A stretch of 64,000 nt of DNA from positions 2,228,349-2,292,348 of the forward strand of contig CAUYUJ010016059.1 in assembly GCA_963575745.1 (NCBI GenBank), read 5' to 3'. Under the pieces are notes generated by a model. The model searched no databases. It was not told the DNA's origin and was given only the letters and a program-made list of their open reading frames with translations. Shown piece by piece: positions 10,438-20,452 of this stretch; position 1 is the stretch's first letter; each line of letters starts with the position of its first letter. The DNA comes from Prorocentrum cordatum (taxonomy: Eukaryota; Sar; Dinophyceae; Prorocentrales; Prorocentraceae). The position numbers and the translations under genes were made by a program.

Positions 10438-11674
10438 GTGTTCCTGGCGGCTTGTGTCTGGGCTGTCACGGCCCTCCGTATGTCTCTTGTGCGTCTTGGC
10501 TGGAAGATGAGGGATTTCATGACCCTGGTTGATGATTTTGGTCGGTTTATTTCCCTGGGCCTGTTTTCCCCCGCCCTGGTCAGGCCCCTGGTCCGCGATG
10601 GATATTTCCGCCTGCTTGCACGTGACTCTGCGGCCAAACGAGGGATCCTTTCTAGGATTTGTTACGATGTGGTTCGCCAGGCTGTGTCTCCCAGCTCCAA
10701 AAAGTACACGGCCCTGCAGAAGGCCAGGATTCGGGCTTTCGCCACCGAGGCCTTTTTTTCACTGCTGCTAAGGCGGAGGAGTTAGGATACTGCATCTCTC
10801 CCGATTGTGCCTTCTGTGGTGCCCATGGCACTGTTTTCCACCGTTTGTGGGAGTGCCAGCACACTGAGGTTCTGGAGGCCCGTTTGGAGGCTGTGAAGCA
10901 GGAGATCATTGATGCTGCTCTTGCCGCTAAGGCCTCTGGGGACCTCGAAGGCTACTTCGCCTTTCTCTCTGGAGCCTTTCGGCGTCCCGCCGACGGGTAC
11001 CCCAGGCCTGCTGTGGAGTCTGATGATGGTCTGTTCCTCACGTGGCAAGTCCCTCCCGACTCGACCCCAGATGGCGGGCCCATTACCAACCGTGTCTGGG
11101 GCGCTTTGTTTGTGGACGGGTCCTGTGCCCGTCATGCCGTTCGTGAGCTCACGCGTGCTGCTAGCTCTGTCTGCACGGTTGACTCCGATGGGACTCTTGC
11201 GGCTGAGTTTTGAGCCCTTGTCTGGAGCCCTTACCCTCAGACCCCCAGAGCGCTGAGTTCAGTGCGTTCACGTGGGCGAGTGTTTTAGCTACGAGCCCCG
11301 CTGGTTGCCATGTTTATTCCGATTGCCTTAATGTTGTTCGGCTTGCTGGTCGTCCGAAGCCTAAGCAATTGTCAGGCAAAAAGATGTACGCGGGCGCCTT
11401 TTTGCAGTGCCATGGTCAATGTTCTTCGGTCGTTGGTTGCTCTAAAGTTGCTGCCCACCAGGACATTGAAGACCCAACCATTGACGCTACTGAGAGGTGG
11501 CGTCGCGTTGGCAACATTTTCGTTGATGTAGAGGGAAAAATGGCCCTTCTTCTTCACCCTTCAGATGATGGCTTGCTTCAGGATGCTGATAGGCAGGTTA
11601 AGTTTGCGAAGGCTACTCTTAAAGTTGCCAGCGCGGTATTCATTTGTGGCCTTCGGTTGATTTGTCGTCTATAG
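10438..11674 (+). pseudogene. LINE-1 ORF2 part 3: CCHC zinc finger and RNase H
   Basis: Frame 1 (10438-10785) carries the RT-to-finger connection (WKMRDFMTLVDDFGRF). Frame 0 (from about 10770) has the finger CAFCGAHGTVFHRLWEC (C-x2-C-x8-H-x4-C, 10806-10856) and the first RNase H strand GALFVDGSC with its Asp. A shift near 11210 moves to frame 2, where QSAEFSAF (Glu), CHVYSDCLNVV (Asp), KVAAHQDIED (His) and GNIFVDVEGKMAL (Asp) complete the RNase H set. RNase H of this type removes the RNA template strand during cDNA synthesis. Residue pattern is complete; the reading frame is not. Confidence 0.8.
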
Positions 11675-12528
11675 AACGGATCCAGCCACCGCCTGCATTA
11701 GCCAGTGCCGTTGCGGGCCATCGTTGGGCTCGCTGGTCTGGCATTTGGAGGTGCTCGGTTTGTCTTAAAGGATGTCGGGCCCTGGTCCCCCCCACCAAAG
11801 GCCGGTGCCCTCTGGACAGCAAGCTTCACGCTGCCCACCAGGATCGCCTTGGCCACACGACCTTGGCTTTCGAGTGCTCCGACCAGTCGTTCCTTTTTAT
11901 TTGTTTGAGGTGCAAGAGCTACTCGTCTGGTGGTAAAGTCAGAGGTTTGGCGGAGCGCTGTGTTCCCCCGACTCGTGCTGGCAGACTTGCGTGGGTCCAG
12001 TTTTGTAAAGGCAAGCGCCCTCACTACACTCGTCGTAAGCTCGGTGTGTCTGTGGATGTTGATGCGTTTGTAGAATGTTTCAACAGGCCAGGCTTTGACG
12101 AGCAGGTGGATTTACAGCTAATGGCGCAGCCCACTTCTGGGGCTGTGGACCCCCCCCAGCCCACTGGTGGCTTGCGAGGCCTCCTTAGGGCTCATGAGGG
12201 GAAATTCACATGTTCTAAAGAATGTGGCACGGTTGTGTCCGCTGGCCCCCTGGCCAGATCTCTTCCCTCTTCCCCCTCTGGTGTGGAGCGGGGGGTGGAG
12301 TCTGGGCGGGGCGGTGCGGGAAATTGGGAGACTCTCTTTGGTGCTGAGGAGGAAGCGTCTAGCTTCCTTTTCGAGCGAACAGCTAGCGCTTCTGGTGTTG
12401 CTCGTTCTGTGCCTGAGGATGAGGCTCCTCAGCAGGAGATGAGGCAGGGACCCCATCAAGTGCTGCGACGGGACAAGCCTTCTTTCCTGGCGAGGCGTCG
12501 ACAGGATGAGTCGGACAGTTCGGATTAA
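11644..12528 (+). pseudogene. LINE-1 ORF2 part 4: C-terminal zinc-ribbon domain
   Basis: Frame 1, ending at TAA 12526-12528. It contains WRCSVCLKGC near the start, then HTTLAFECSDQSFLFICLRC and ERCVPPTRAGRLAWVQF, followed by a charged, Ser-rich tail. The same H...FC..C..Y...L...C pattern is found at the C-terminus of LINE-2 (26650-26869) and, degenerate, in the fragment at 42.5 kb. I recall this pattern as a recurrent C-terminal domain of dinoflagellate LINE proteins; its role is not known to me. The short overlap with the previous part indicates a frameshift near 11660. Confidence 0.68.
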
Positions 12529-12534
12529 TGCTTC

Positions 12535-12890
12535 TTTGGCGCAGGGACGCCCTTCCTATTTATTCTTTCTTGCACGGCCCGATGCGTCTGACCCTTTTGG
12601 CAGGCATCCGTGCTATACCCCACATCTGGGGCGAGGTTGGCAGTCGTCCTGGCGCCGGTTGCACCAGGGACTGCTGGCCTCGTCGTCCTTGTGTGGGTAA
12701 TCGAGTTTTTCCCTTGGCGCGGGTGCGCCTCTTCTTTTCGTTTATGACAGCGCGGCCCGATGCGTCTGACCCTTTCGGCAGGCATCCGTGTTTTACCCCA
12801 CATCTGGGGCGAGGCCGACGGTCGTCCTGGCGCTGGCTGCTCCAGGGGCTGCGGGCTCGTCGTCCTTGTGTGGGTGGTCGTTTTGTTCCT
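12535..12890 (+). repeat. 178-bp tandem duplication in LINE-1 3' UTR
   Basis: Two copies at about 12535-12712 and 12713-12890. The landmark GGCCCGATGCGTCTGACC lies at 12576 and 12754. A partial third trace (GGGTGCGCTTCTTCC...) starts near 12986. The region after the ORF2 stop to 13534 is otherwise non-coding 3' UTR. Confidence 0.85.
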
Positions 12891-13534
12891 TGGAGTTTCT
12901 ATTGTGCGCGCTGTCTCGTTGCGCGTGCGCCCGTCGTGCACGCGTGTCAGGCGCCCCGTTTCAGGGGGAAGGTACGAGCACAGCTAGGGTGCGCTTCTTC
13001 CTTTCTCCGAGCACGGGGGTGGCCCCATCCCGACTGCGACTCGGGTTTAGGCGTTGCCGCGGCCAGGGGCCTGGGGCTCCTGGCCCCAACATCTCTCCTT
13101 CGTTTGAGTTGGGCGGGCGTCCTCGTGCGCAAGTGCGTTCGCTCGCCCCGCTTTCCTGGCTCTCTGCCGCTGGGGCTATCTCGGCTCTCGTGGCGGGGCG
13201 CTGTCTCGACCGTTGCTCCTCTTGCACAGCTCAGGGCAGTCGGTTCGAGATGGCCTCTCCATTTGCAGGACCCCTGCATTTGGTTTTGTCTTTGCGCTTG
13301 CAGCTCGGCGTCCGTTTTTGTTGCCCTGTGTGCATGCCCCTCTCTTTGAGATGTTGCGGCAGGTGCACATTGTGCTGTTTCGTCAGGACGCAGAGACCCC
13401 TTTGGTCTCTCGAGCTGGTCATTTGCGCTGATGACTCAGACTATTGGTCTGCGTCAGGGAGCCAGCATCCCCCTCCGCTGCTGGCTCTGGCCCTCGGACT
13501 TACCAGAGGATGTGGAGGTGTGACGTGGATGTCG

Positions 13535-13554
13535 AAAAAAAACCCTGCCATCGT
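13535..13554 (+). repeat. A8 tail and right target-site duplication of LINE-1
   Basis: Eight A residues (13535-13542), then CCCTGCCATCGT (13543-13554), identical to 5558-5569. This fixes the 3' end of the insertion and shows A-tail-type target-primed reverse transcription. Confidence 0.88.
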
Positions 13555-13974
13555 TTGGCCCCATGAGGCGAGCTCGGCAAGGCGCCGCCCCAAAGAAATA
13601 CGCGCGGCAGTCCGCAGTGTTGCTCGCGCTTCTCTTTCTCGCTAGCGGGAGGAGGAAGACATGAAAGCCCGATGAATCAGCAAATGGGTGGGGGAGGGAA
13701 AAGGAGACGACGATGAAGGCGACGACGGCAACAACGAGTCAACCATGAAACCGTCGAGGAGCTTTTGCTCTGCGAGTCGATTGAAAGACCTTGCAAATAC
13801 CCTTGCAACGTCCCTACGACGACCCTGCAAATATCCTGCAATGACCTTCCGAAGTCCATGCAATACTCTGCAGTCCGAACCACCTTGAGGCCTCGGAAGG
13901 CCACCAGAAGCGAAGCGATAATGCAATAACATTGATGTTATTTAGGTAGTTCAGTGGTTTCTGCCTCTTGAGGC
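13555..13974. other. Right flank of LINE-1, unassigned
   Basis: Continuation of the pre-insertion locus. Contains short purine-rich (GAGGA/GACGA) stretches near 13690-13735; no gene recognised. Confidence 0.4.
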
Positions 13975-14410
13975 CCTTTGGGGACTCCTTTGGGGAGTCT
14001 TAGGGCCCTCTTGGAGTTTCTTCTGGGGTTCTGGGAGACCTCTTGGAGCCGCCTTGGGCCCCATGGTTGAAACAATGAGAGTACCGGGTTCAGGTCCCCC
14101 CCATCGGAGGCTCAAAAAGAGGTCTTGGCGCGCTCTTGGGGGCTTTTGGGGCCCTCTTCGGGCCCTCTTGGTCTACTGTAGGGGCTCTCTTGGGCCATTT
14201 TGGGGCCAGATTAAGGTCTGGAAGCGAAAAGGCGAGAAAGCAAGAAGCATTGATATTCCTTCGGTGGTAGGAGGATGCTGGCTTCTTGGGGGCTTCCTTG
14301 GGTGGCTGGGAACGCTCTTGGAACAATTTTGGGGCTGTCCTGGGGCATCGTGGAAGTATGTCGGATCTTGGGGGCAATTCTAGAATCTTTCAAGCCCTCT
14401 TAGAGCCCAA
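13975..14410. repeat. G-rich dispersed family, partial copy 1
   Basis: Repeats of CTTGGGGGCTTTTGGGGCCCTCTTGGG type surround a purine-rich core GGAAGCGAAAAGGCGAGAAAGC (about 14219). It is related to cores at 16.8, 17.2, 29.65, 37.55 and 50.3 kb. Arg/Pro/Gln-rich open frames on the minus strand are by-products. Confidence 0.7.
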
Positions 14411-15002
14411 GCCGAGGGGATGGGGAGGGAGCGTTGGCAAAGAGAAGACACAACTCGTTTTACCACCTACGCCCAGAGGGCCTGTGAGATTTGACGCTGC
14501 TGTTTGCACCAGATTTGGGATGGAAGCGACAGGGTGATCGGCGTCACCCTGGCGTACTCCTTATTATGAGCGCATCGGCACCCCATGGGCGACCCGCGCG
14601 CTCATTCACATTGTAGTATCTGCTGTCTGGCCATGCCGCCTGGGTAACGATAGTGCTACCATATGCTTGCGCCATGAATTCGGTGCGGACGTGCGCCTCC
14701 AAGGGGAACGCATAGTACTATGTATGTCGGTTCTTGTTCCAACTTGTTTGCGCCAGCTTTTGTTGAGGAATCAAGGGCAACGTGACAGGGGGACAAGCTC
14801 AGAGGGGGGTTGCGTCGACACCCAATCGCTCATGAATCGACGATCAGGGGCCCGTTCGCCACACACCACCCAAGAGTGCGCGGACTCGCTATCGGGGCCT
14901 TTCGCAGATCTATCGGCGATGCACCGCCGATTCCAGCTCGATGCTGCCCCCCCTGAGCTAGCCCCTTCCTGTCGCAGGCCGCTCCCCACCTCGCATTCCT
15001 CC
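14411..15002. other. Unassigned upstream region of cysteine-rich gene copy A
   Basis: No recognised feature. May include 5' exon or intron sequence of the copy A gene, but no start could be supported. Confidence 0.35.
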
Positions 15003-15640
15003 TCGGCGCCCCCCTCGCCGGGCCGAGGCGGAAGAGGAGGAGCAGGGCGGCGGCAAGGCGGGCCGCGAGGGGGGCAGCGTGGCGCCGTTGTGCCCCGACT
15101 GCGGCAGGGAGATGGCGTGGAGCAACTTCGCGGAGGGGCCCTCGGGGGCAACGTCAAGGGGGGGGTAGCTCAGGGGGCGGCGCATCGACCCCCGGTCGGC
15201 TATTCATGGCAGAGATAGGGATCGACAGCCCACCTGGCCCAGTGACTTTCGGTTTCGCTATCGGGGGCGCATGGTCGATCTATTGGTAGTGTGGTGCCGA
15301 TTCAGACTCGATGCTCCCCCCTCTGAGCTGGTCCCCCCCTATCGTTCTCCCCCAGGCCCTACCTTGGTGGCTGGCACTGCAGAAACGAGGACAAGTGCGG
15401 CTCGAATGACGAGCTTTCGGCGTACAGGTGGTTCTGCGAAGCGTGCCCCGAGGACATTTGCGCGGCGTGCGTGGAGGAGGAGCAGGGGGTCGCGCAGCCC
15501 GAGGCATGGGAGCGTGAGGAGCAGAGGATCGTGCTAGCGAAGGTCAGGGAACATCAGCCGCGCATGCCAGTCGTGGAGAAGCCACAGGTGCGGCTTCAGG
15601 CGCCAAGGGGGCCTTTGTCTCCTGCTCTCATTCTCCCTCT
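15003..15640 (+). CDS. Cysteine-rich zinc-finger-like protein, copy A (partial, two exons)
   Basis: Exon part 1 (about 15003-15164) reads a Glu/Gly-rich stretch, then PLCPDCGREMAWSNFAEGPS. A GT at 15165-15166 may be the donor. Part 2 (about 15361-15640) reads YLGGWHCRNEDKCGSNDE, then RWFCEACPEDICAACVEEE, then a Glu/Gln-rich region. The Cys spacing (CPxC, C...C, WFCxxC, CxxC) suggests a double zinc-binding module resembling ZZ or RING-like fingers; function unknown. It is homologous to copies B (32.4 kb) and C (40.8 kb). In copy A the residues CPDCGREM and AWSNF are contiguous, whereas B and C have a ~530-bp intron exactly there. Start, end and further exons cannot be placed; downstream the frame runs into a CT microsatellite. 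Confidence 0.6.
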
Positions 15641-15890
15641 CTCTCCATCTCTCTCTCTCTCTCTCTCTCTTTCTATCGCTCTCTCCCTCTCTCTCTCCCT
15701 CTCTGGCTTGTTTTCTGTTGTATTGCCATCTCTCCCTGTCTCGCTCTATCTATCTCGTTATCTGCCCTCCCTCTTTCTCTAGGGCATGGAGAGGGTGAAG
15801 AGAAGGGAGGTGACCATTATCTGACTGTTTGTCTGTCAGCCTGCCTGTCTGTGTCTCTCTCTGTTTTTCGTATCTTCTCTCTCTGTATAG
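15625..15890. repeat. CT-rich microsatellite
   Basis: Imperfect (CT)n/(TCTC)n with CTGT interruptions. Ser/Leu-rich frames are by-products. Confidence 0.88.
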
Positions 15891-16479
15891 ATTTAGGCCG
15901 AAGGCGTTTACGAATGAAACAGAGCGACGTGGTGTGGAAGTCCCAATTTCCTCGCCTAGCATGCATGAACGCGTTACTTCTAAAAGTGTTGTCACGTACA
16001 CTGCGAAACAATGATGCCGCCACACAGTCAAACTGCCCGGCGCTTATGAGAACGTGTTCGCGGGCCCGCGGACCACTCCACAAAAGCATCCCGCCCTGCC
16101 CTGGCAGGAACCTTGACCTCTTCGACCACCAGTCGAAGAAACGTGGGGGGGAGGCCACTAAAGTATGGGCGGCTGGACTTGGGGGAGGCTAGGGCGGGAT
16201 CAAACGAACCGCAGGGCAAGCCTCCCCGACCCTCACGATGCAGCCAACCTTCTGGAAAAACAGCGCTTCACCCGCATGCCTTACCTCGCCCCCCCGTCAC
16301 CGTCACTGGCAGGGCGGGAGGGTTGCTGGGAGGGGGGGGGGAAAATTGTTAGCAAATTACCGCCGCCCCCTGCCTTCTGGAATCGCCCATGTGGCCGAGC
16401 GTTGTGGCAAGAGATCTGCCACGCTATCGGGCCATGTGTTCCCCCAGCCGTTGTAGAAACCTCGGGGAACACTTGGGGG
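15891..16479. other. Unassigned
   Basis: Unique-looking DNA with no motif recognised. A G9 run lies near 16330-16340. Confidence 0.35.
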
Positions 16480-17480
16480 GGATGGCGGGGAAGATCAGGA
16501 GGATGAGGAGCAGGCCTCTGGGGGCACTCTTGGGACGTCCTGGGAGCTTCCTGGTGGCTTCTGGAAGGCATCTTGGGGGCCTCCTTGGGCCTCTTGTGGG
16601 CCTGTGGGATTTCTCGGGGGCCTGTTTGGCCACCTTCGGGCATTCATGGCCCGTCTGACGCCGTCGGAGGCCTCTTGGGGGCCTCTCTGGGCCGTCGTGG
16701 GGCCCTCTTGGGGCCGTCGTGGGGGCCTCTCGGGCCGCTCTGGGGCCATCTTGGAGGCCTCTTGGGCGCTCTTGGGGCGATATGTGGGGGCTTTCGGGCC
16801 GTCTCGGGCCGTCGGAAGACTGAACAAACGCAAATGCCAAAATCCTTCAACAATCTAAGGAACATCAATGGTTTTGGCCTCGTCATGCCTTCCTGGAGGC
16901 CCTCTTGGAGGCCTCTTGGGCCGTCTTGGAACCATCTTGGGCCGTCTTGGTGGCCTCCTGGCCCGTCTGACGCCCTCGGAAGCTGTCTTGGGGGCCTCTC
17001 TGGGCCGACTTGGAGCCCGCTTGGGGTGCTCTGGGGCCGTTTTGGAGGCCATCTTGGGCGTCTTCGAGGCCTCTTGGGCCGTCTTGGGGGCCTCTTGGGC
17101 CGTTCTGGGGCCATCTTGGAGGCCTCTTGGGCGACCTTGGAGCCATCTTTGGGGGCTCTTGGGCCGTCTCGGGCCGTCGGAAGGCCGAGCAAAAGCAAAC
17201 GCGCAAATCCGACACAAACCTGAGGAACACTAATCGTGTTGGCCTCGTCGGGCCTTCTGGAGGACCTCTTGGAGGCCTCTTGGGCCTTCTTGGAGACCTC
17301 CTAGGGGCCTCTTGGGCCGTCTTGGGTCATCTTGAGACCATATTGGGCCGTCCTGGAGACTATATTGGACCCTCTTGGGCCGTCTTGGAGGCCATCTTGG
17401 ACCATCTTGGGCGAACTTGGAGGCCATCTTGGCCCTCTTGGGGGTCATCTTGGGCCGTCTTCGGTGATTTTTCCCGACAT
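16480..17480. repeat. G-rich dispersed family, tandem double copy
   Basis: About 1 kb of CTTGGGGGCCTCTTGGGCCGTC repeats with two conserved A-rich cores: GGGCCGTCGGAAGACTGAAC at about 16806 and GGGCCGTCGGAAGGCCGAGC at about 17170. Each is followed by AAATCC...AACAT/CTAATG...GGCCTCGTC, about 365 bp apart. The parallel cores show a local duplication of one element. Gly/Leu/Trp-rich plus frames and Pro/Arg/Gln-rich minus frames are by-products of the repeat. Confidence 0.8.
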
Positions 17481-17607
17481 TGAAGTCGTTTCTGGTCCCT
17501 GTCGGGTGGCTGGCAGGGCGGGCCGAAGCCCCAGGGGGAGTTTTTTTTAGGGAACTAGCACGCTGGGCACCCCGGTGGGCACGCTGGGCGCCCCGATGGC
17601 GGCAGAT

Positions 17608-17632
17608 ATCTTTGCTCAAGCGCTGGCTTGAG
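17608..17632 (+). repeat. Tandem relict spliced leaders at the 5' end of the host LINE
   Basis: ATCTTTGCTCAAG (17608-17620), then CGCTGGCTTGAG (17621-17632). Both resemble decayed SL 3' parts (CCATTTTGGCTCAAG). They lie directly before the ORF1 remnant of the LINE starting at 17.64 kb. Confidence 0.6.
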
Positions 17633-17639
17633 ACAGTTG

Positions 17640-18412
17640 TGAGACTATATTATCCCAACTTCGCCTTTGCCGTGCTATCACGATGCTGTGAAGCGCTCGC
17701 AGCCCCCGCCGTCCCCGCTGGATGGTATCGGCAGCACGACCTCTGCGTCTGCACACACGTCCACGGGCAACCAGTTTTCAGCAACAGCTCAAAGTCGTCG
17801 CCGAGAAGATGGCGAAGAGTGCGAGGATGCCTCCGCTGTCGTCCTCGACTGCGGCCCCACCAAGCGCGGCTGCCCCCCCCCTCTGGGCGGTGGCCCAGCG
17901 GCGCCGGAAGGTACGTCGACCACGCGCGGCGCGCTGGCCGAGTCCAAGCAGTTGGAAGTTGCCTTGGAAGCGATCCCGCAGGATGCGTCCCTGGGCGGGG
18001 CGAGGAGCAGCTGAGCGATCTTCTGCCTCTCGGCAAGCGTCTCGACGGGGCCCGCGCGGCCCTCGAGCGCTCCCAGAGGAGGCATGCGACCGCGGAGGAG
18101 AGCCTGAAGCTTGCAACGCACGCGTTGCAGGCGGCTGCCGACGAAATCGCCCAACTCTGGACGGACGTCGCGGAGCTGGAGAGGCAGGCGGCGGCGGCTT
18201 CTCCGGCGACCCTGGGCCCGCCTGCCCAGTCGACGATCGACGAGCTCATGAATCAGATGGAGGCGGTGGTGCATGAATTGCCCCAAGTTGGAAGCGCGTC
18301 TCCCGAGGCGCTGCCCGAGGCCAAAGCGCAGTCGGAGGCCATCCTGGCCAAGTTCAAGACTACACTCGCCCACGCTGTCCACACTGCGGCGCGTCGTCTG
18401 CCTGGTCAGTAG
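17640..18412 (+). pseudogene. Host LINE ORF1 remnant (coiled coil)
   Basis: The frame open to 18412 ends in a clear coiled-coil region (EEQLSDLLPLGKRLDGARAA, RRHATAEES..., EIAQLWTDVAELERQAAAAS) and a second helical segment. Upstream pieces lie in other frames (QQQLKVVAEKMAKSARM; ALAESKQLEVALEAIPQDA), so at least two frameshifts are present. The stretch YPNFAFAVLSRCCEALAAP near 17650 may be a decayed zinc motif that normally opens ORF1. Probable role is RNA binding or multimerisation in the LINE particle. Confidence 0.6.
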
Positions 18413-18617
18413 GCGCTGGCGCCGCTACCTGTGCGGCACAATGGCAAGCAGCCGCCGAAGAGTATATCACCGACTGGTTCACACGCTCGCCCCAGGACTC
18501 CCAAGTTTTTCATGGAACCTCCGACGACATCAGCGACATGTGACGGAACATTCGCACCAGCACAAACGGAACCACCGTCTAGCAAACGCTACCAACATAA
18601 TCCGGCACACGGATCCA

Positions 18618-18705
18618 ACGCCTGTCAGTGCGCACGTGCGCGAGTGCGGTTGTCGGCACACGTGCGCGAGTGCGACTGCGGCACGCGTGCGCGAGTGTGA
18701 ATGTC
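18618..18705. repeat. Short minisatellite, TGCGCGAGTGCG units
   Basis: Three to four imperfect units of about 22-25 bp (GTGCGCGAGTGCGACTGCGGCACGC-like) within the host LINE between ORF1 and the endonuclease. Confidence 0.65.
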
Positions 18706-18765
18706 AAGACACTCCGCCCGCACCAATTTAGCACAGTCCTGCGCTAACCTCAGCGGGGTGCGCAT

Positions 18766-19375
18766 GCGCAGCAAGATAACCTTTCTTGAACAGCAGTTCC
18801 ATGATCGATCCAATAACGTCGTTGGGGCTCAGGAAGGCAGGCCCCCGAATTCGGAGCGGAGCAGACCGACGGCCAGTATTGCACCGTGCTGGCCTCTGCT
18901 GCTGAGCCGGATGTGTCGCTTGGCATGCAGTGTTGGGTGCGCAATCGTGCGCACGTCTGTTTTGGGAGTGCCGTATCTCCTCGCGCCCTTTTGGCCGTCA
19001 CCCTCACTGCCCAGCTGGACCTCGGTCTTCTGTTGGCGCGCGCGCCCCGCAATCGCAGACCAAGGGGGCAACTCGGCTCCAGTGGTTAACAGAGCCCACG
19101 CGGATGCAACCGTAATTTCTCCAGCCGTATCCTGTCCAGTGGGTTATGTGCCTTCTCGTTCGATCAGGCCTGGCCAGCCAGAGCGTGAAAACGCAAATGG
19201 TAGTTTCCGCACGTTTGCGGAGCAGTTACATTTGCGGATGAGTAATACGTGGGGGGATGGTGACTACACGTGGGTGCCCATGCATGCTACCACCTCACGC
19301 ATTGAACAGATGCTCGTGCCCGAAACGATGTTCGCACAAACTGCTCGCTGCGAGGTTGACCGTACGCTTGATTGA
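18766..19375 (+). pseudogene. Host LINE ORF2: EEP endonuclease
   Basis: Frame 2 has KITFLEQQFHDRSNNVVGAQ, then EGR, which matches the N-terminal EEP box ending in the catalytic Glu (QExR). A middle part lies in another frame (VSPRALLAVTLTAQLDLGLL). Frame 2 again has FAEQLHLRMSNTWG, GDYTWVP, and SRIEQMLVPETMF up to TLD before the stop at 19375. This is the S-x-IDY-like and TW-box region of the domain. The closing DHR box is not visible. It resembles the commonest dinoflagellate LINE endonuclease type and is distinct from those in LINE-1 and LINE-2. Pseudogene by frameshifts. Confidence 0.65.
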
Positions 19376-19500
19376 ACCGACGCCCCGAAGGAATAGCATC
19401 ATGCTGTGATGTTGCGTGCGAACGCTCTGTAAGTTCCGCGTCGAATTCTGATAGACAGAATTCGAAGTCGGATTTGTGCTGATATCTTCTACCGCAGCTC

Positions 19501-20209
19501 ATGTGGCTCTTTCCTCGTATGCCCCCCTCCCTTCATATCGATGCCCACGCAGAGCTGCTGAACATGTGGACCCAGTGGGCTGCGCTGGTCAGCTTCGGAC
19601 GCCCCGGAAAACAGCCCCGGGGGGCAAGGCTGCCTCCGCGAGCGCGGCAGATCATCCCGCACATAGCCCCGCTGAAGCGCGCCTGGTTTGATGCGACGAA
19701 GCGACGACAGCATTGCTTCCTTGTTTTCTTTGCGCACTCCTGCCGCGAGGCGCGTTGCAACCGTAGGGTTAGCGGGGAACGTTTTATTTCTCTTGGGCTG
19801 GGGGCTGAGTTCCGGCGAGGATTCCAAAAAGAGGCCTGCGCCGCAGCTCATATTTTCCGCTTGCCGCTTGTTGAATGCGCGCGCCCCATTTTAGCAGAAG
19901 ACTGGCTTGCGTATCTGGATGCTCTTGCTGCGAGTGTTTCTCGTGCGATCGAGGCGCAAGGTGCTCGCCAAGCATTCGCGGTGTTGCGAGCCTTGGGAGC
20001 ACGCGCCACGCGGCCAAGTCAGCGTTTGCGTGACTCCCAGCGCGCACTGACGTTCATAACGGAGCACGTCAAACATGCGTGGCAGGAGCATGTCCAGAAA
20101 GCGTTCCGGGGCGAGGTCGTGGACAAAGCGCCCCTTCACCAGCCCAAGCCAGCATCGGCCGTCCAAGGGAAGGCCCCGCAAGATTTCATAGTCCAAACTG
20201 ACCTTTTGG
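19501..20209 (+). pseudogene. Host LINE ORF2: linker between endonuclease and RT
   Basis: A frame open from 19501 reads an Arg/Ala-rich helical linker (DWLAYLDALAASVSRAIEA; RLRDSQRALTFITEHVKHAW) and FRGEVVDKAPLHQPKPASA. It then enters a Pro-Ser run coded by (CTC)n. The same frame type, ...FRGxV...L, precedes RT in related elements. The RT domain that should follow is found at 26971 after LINE-2. Confidence 0.6.
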
Positions 20210-20295
20210 CTCCTCCTCCTCCTCCTCCCCCTTCTCCCCCCCCTCCTCTTCCCCCATCCCCCCCCTCCTCCTCCTCCTCCTCCTCCTCCTCCTCC
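20210..20295. repeat. (CTC)n microsatellite, left part (LINE-2 insertion site)
   Basis: CTCCTC repeats with C-rich interruptions, coding Pro/Ser in the host LINE frame. It is matched by 26911-26962 on the other side of LINE-2. Confidence 0.9.
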
Positions 20296-20316
20296 CTCAA
20301 GCCATATCGGCCCGAG
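20296..20316 (+). repeat. Relict spliced leaders at LINE-2 5' end
   Basis: CTCAAG (20296-20301) followed by CCATATCGGCCCGAG (20302-20316) resembles an SL 3' end plus a second relict (CCATTTTGGCTCAAG, four mismatches). The match is modest, but it sits exactly at the element/microsatellite boundary. Confidence 0.5.
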
Positions 20317-20452
20317 CACCAAGTCCTCTTCCCCCGTGGAGAGGCCGCGTGTTCGCGCCGCCTCGGCGCCGCCCCGTGGCGCTCGAGGGGCAACCTCAGT
20401 CGAGAGTACAGCCAAACTCTCCAGCTTTGGTTGACTACAGCCGAGGATCGCC

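Larger units (their letters stand above)
5569..13542 (+). mobile_element. LINE-1: full-length non-LTR retrotransposon with 5' DinoSL, A8 tail and 12-bp target-site duplication
   Basis: About 7.97 kb, read left to right: DinoSL, relict SL, 5' UTR, ORF1 with zinc motif and coiled coil, ORF2 with AP-type endonuclease, RT, CCHC finger, RNase H and C-terminal zinc ribbon, a 3' UTR with a 178-bp tandem duplication, and A8 (13535-13542). It is bounded by CCCTGCCATCGT on both sides. Having both ends and a perfect duplication shows that one full-length cDNA was inserted. ORF1 has an in-frame stop and ORF2 about eight frameshifts, so this copy cannot encode the full proteins as read. Domain order (EEP-RT-ZnF-RNH) is shared with LINE-2 and differs from LINE-5. 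Confidence 0.9.
17608..20209 (+). mobile_element. Host LINE, 5' half (SL relics, ORF1, endonuclease, linker)
   Basis: Starts at relict leaders 17608-17632 and carries an ORF1 coiled-coil remnant, EEP endonuclease and the Ala/Arg linker. It ends in the (CTC)n tract at 20210, where LINE-2 is inserted. The missing RT half lies at 26963-29103 on the far side of LINE-2, again next to (CTC)n. All parts carry frameshifts. Confidence 0.72.

Noticed and set aside
16424-17230. Pro/Arg/Gln-rich minus-strand and Gly/Leu/Trp-rich plus-strand ORFs
   Set aside because: By-products of the G-rich repeat family; the same peptides recur at 29, 37 and 50 kb in all frames.
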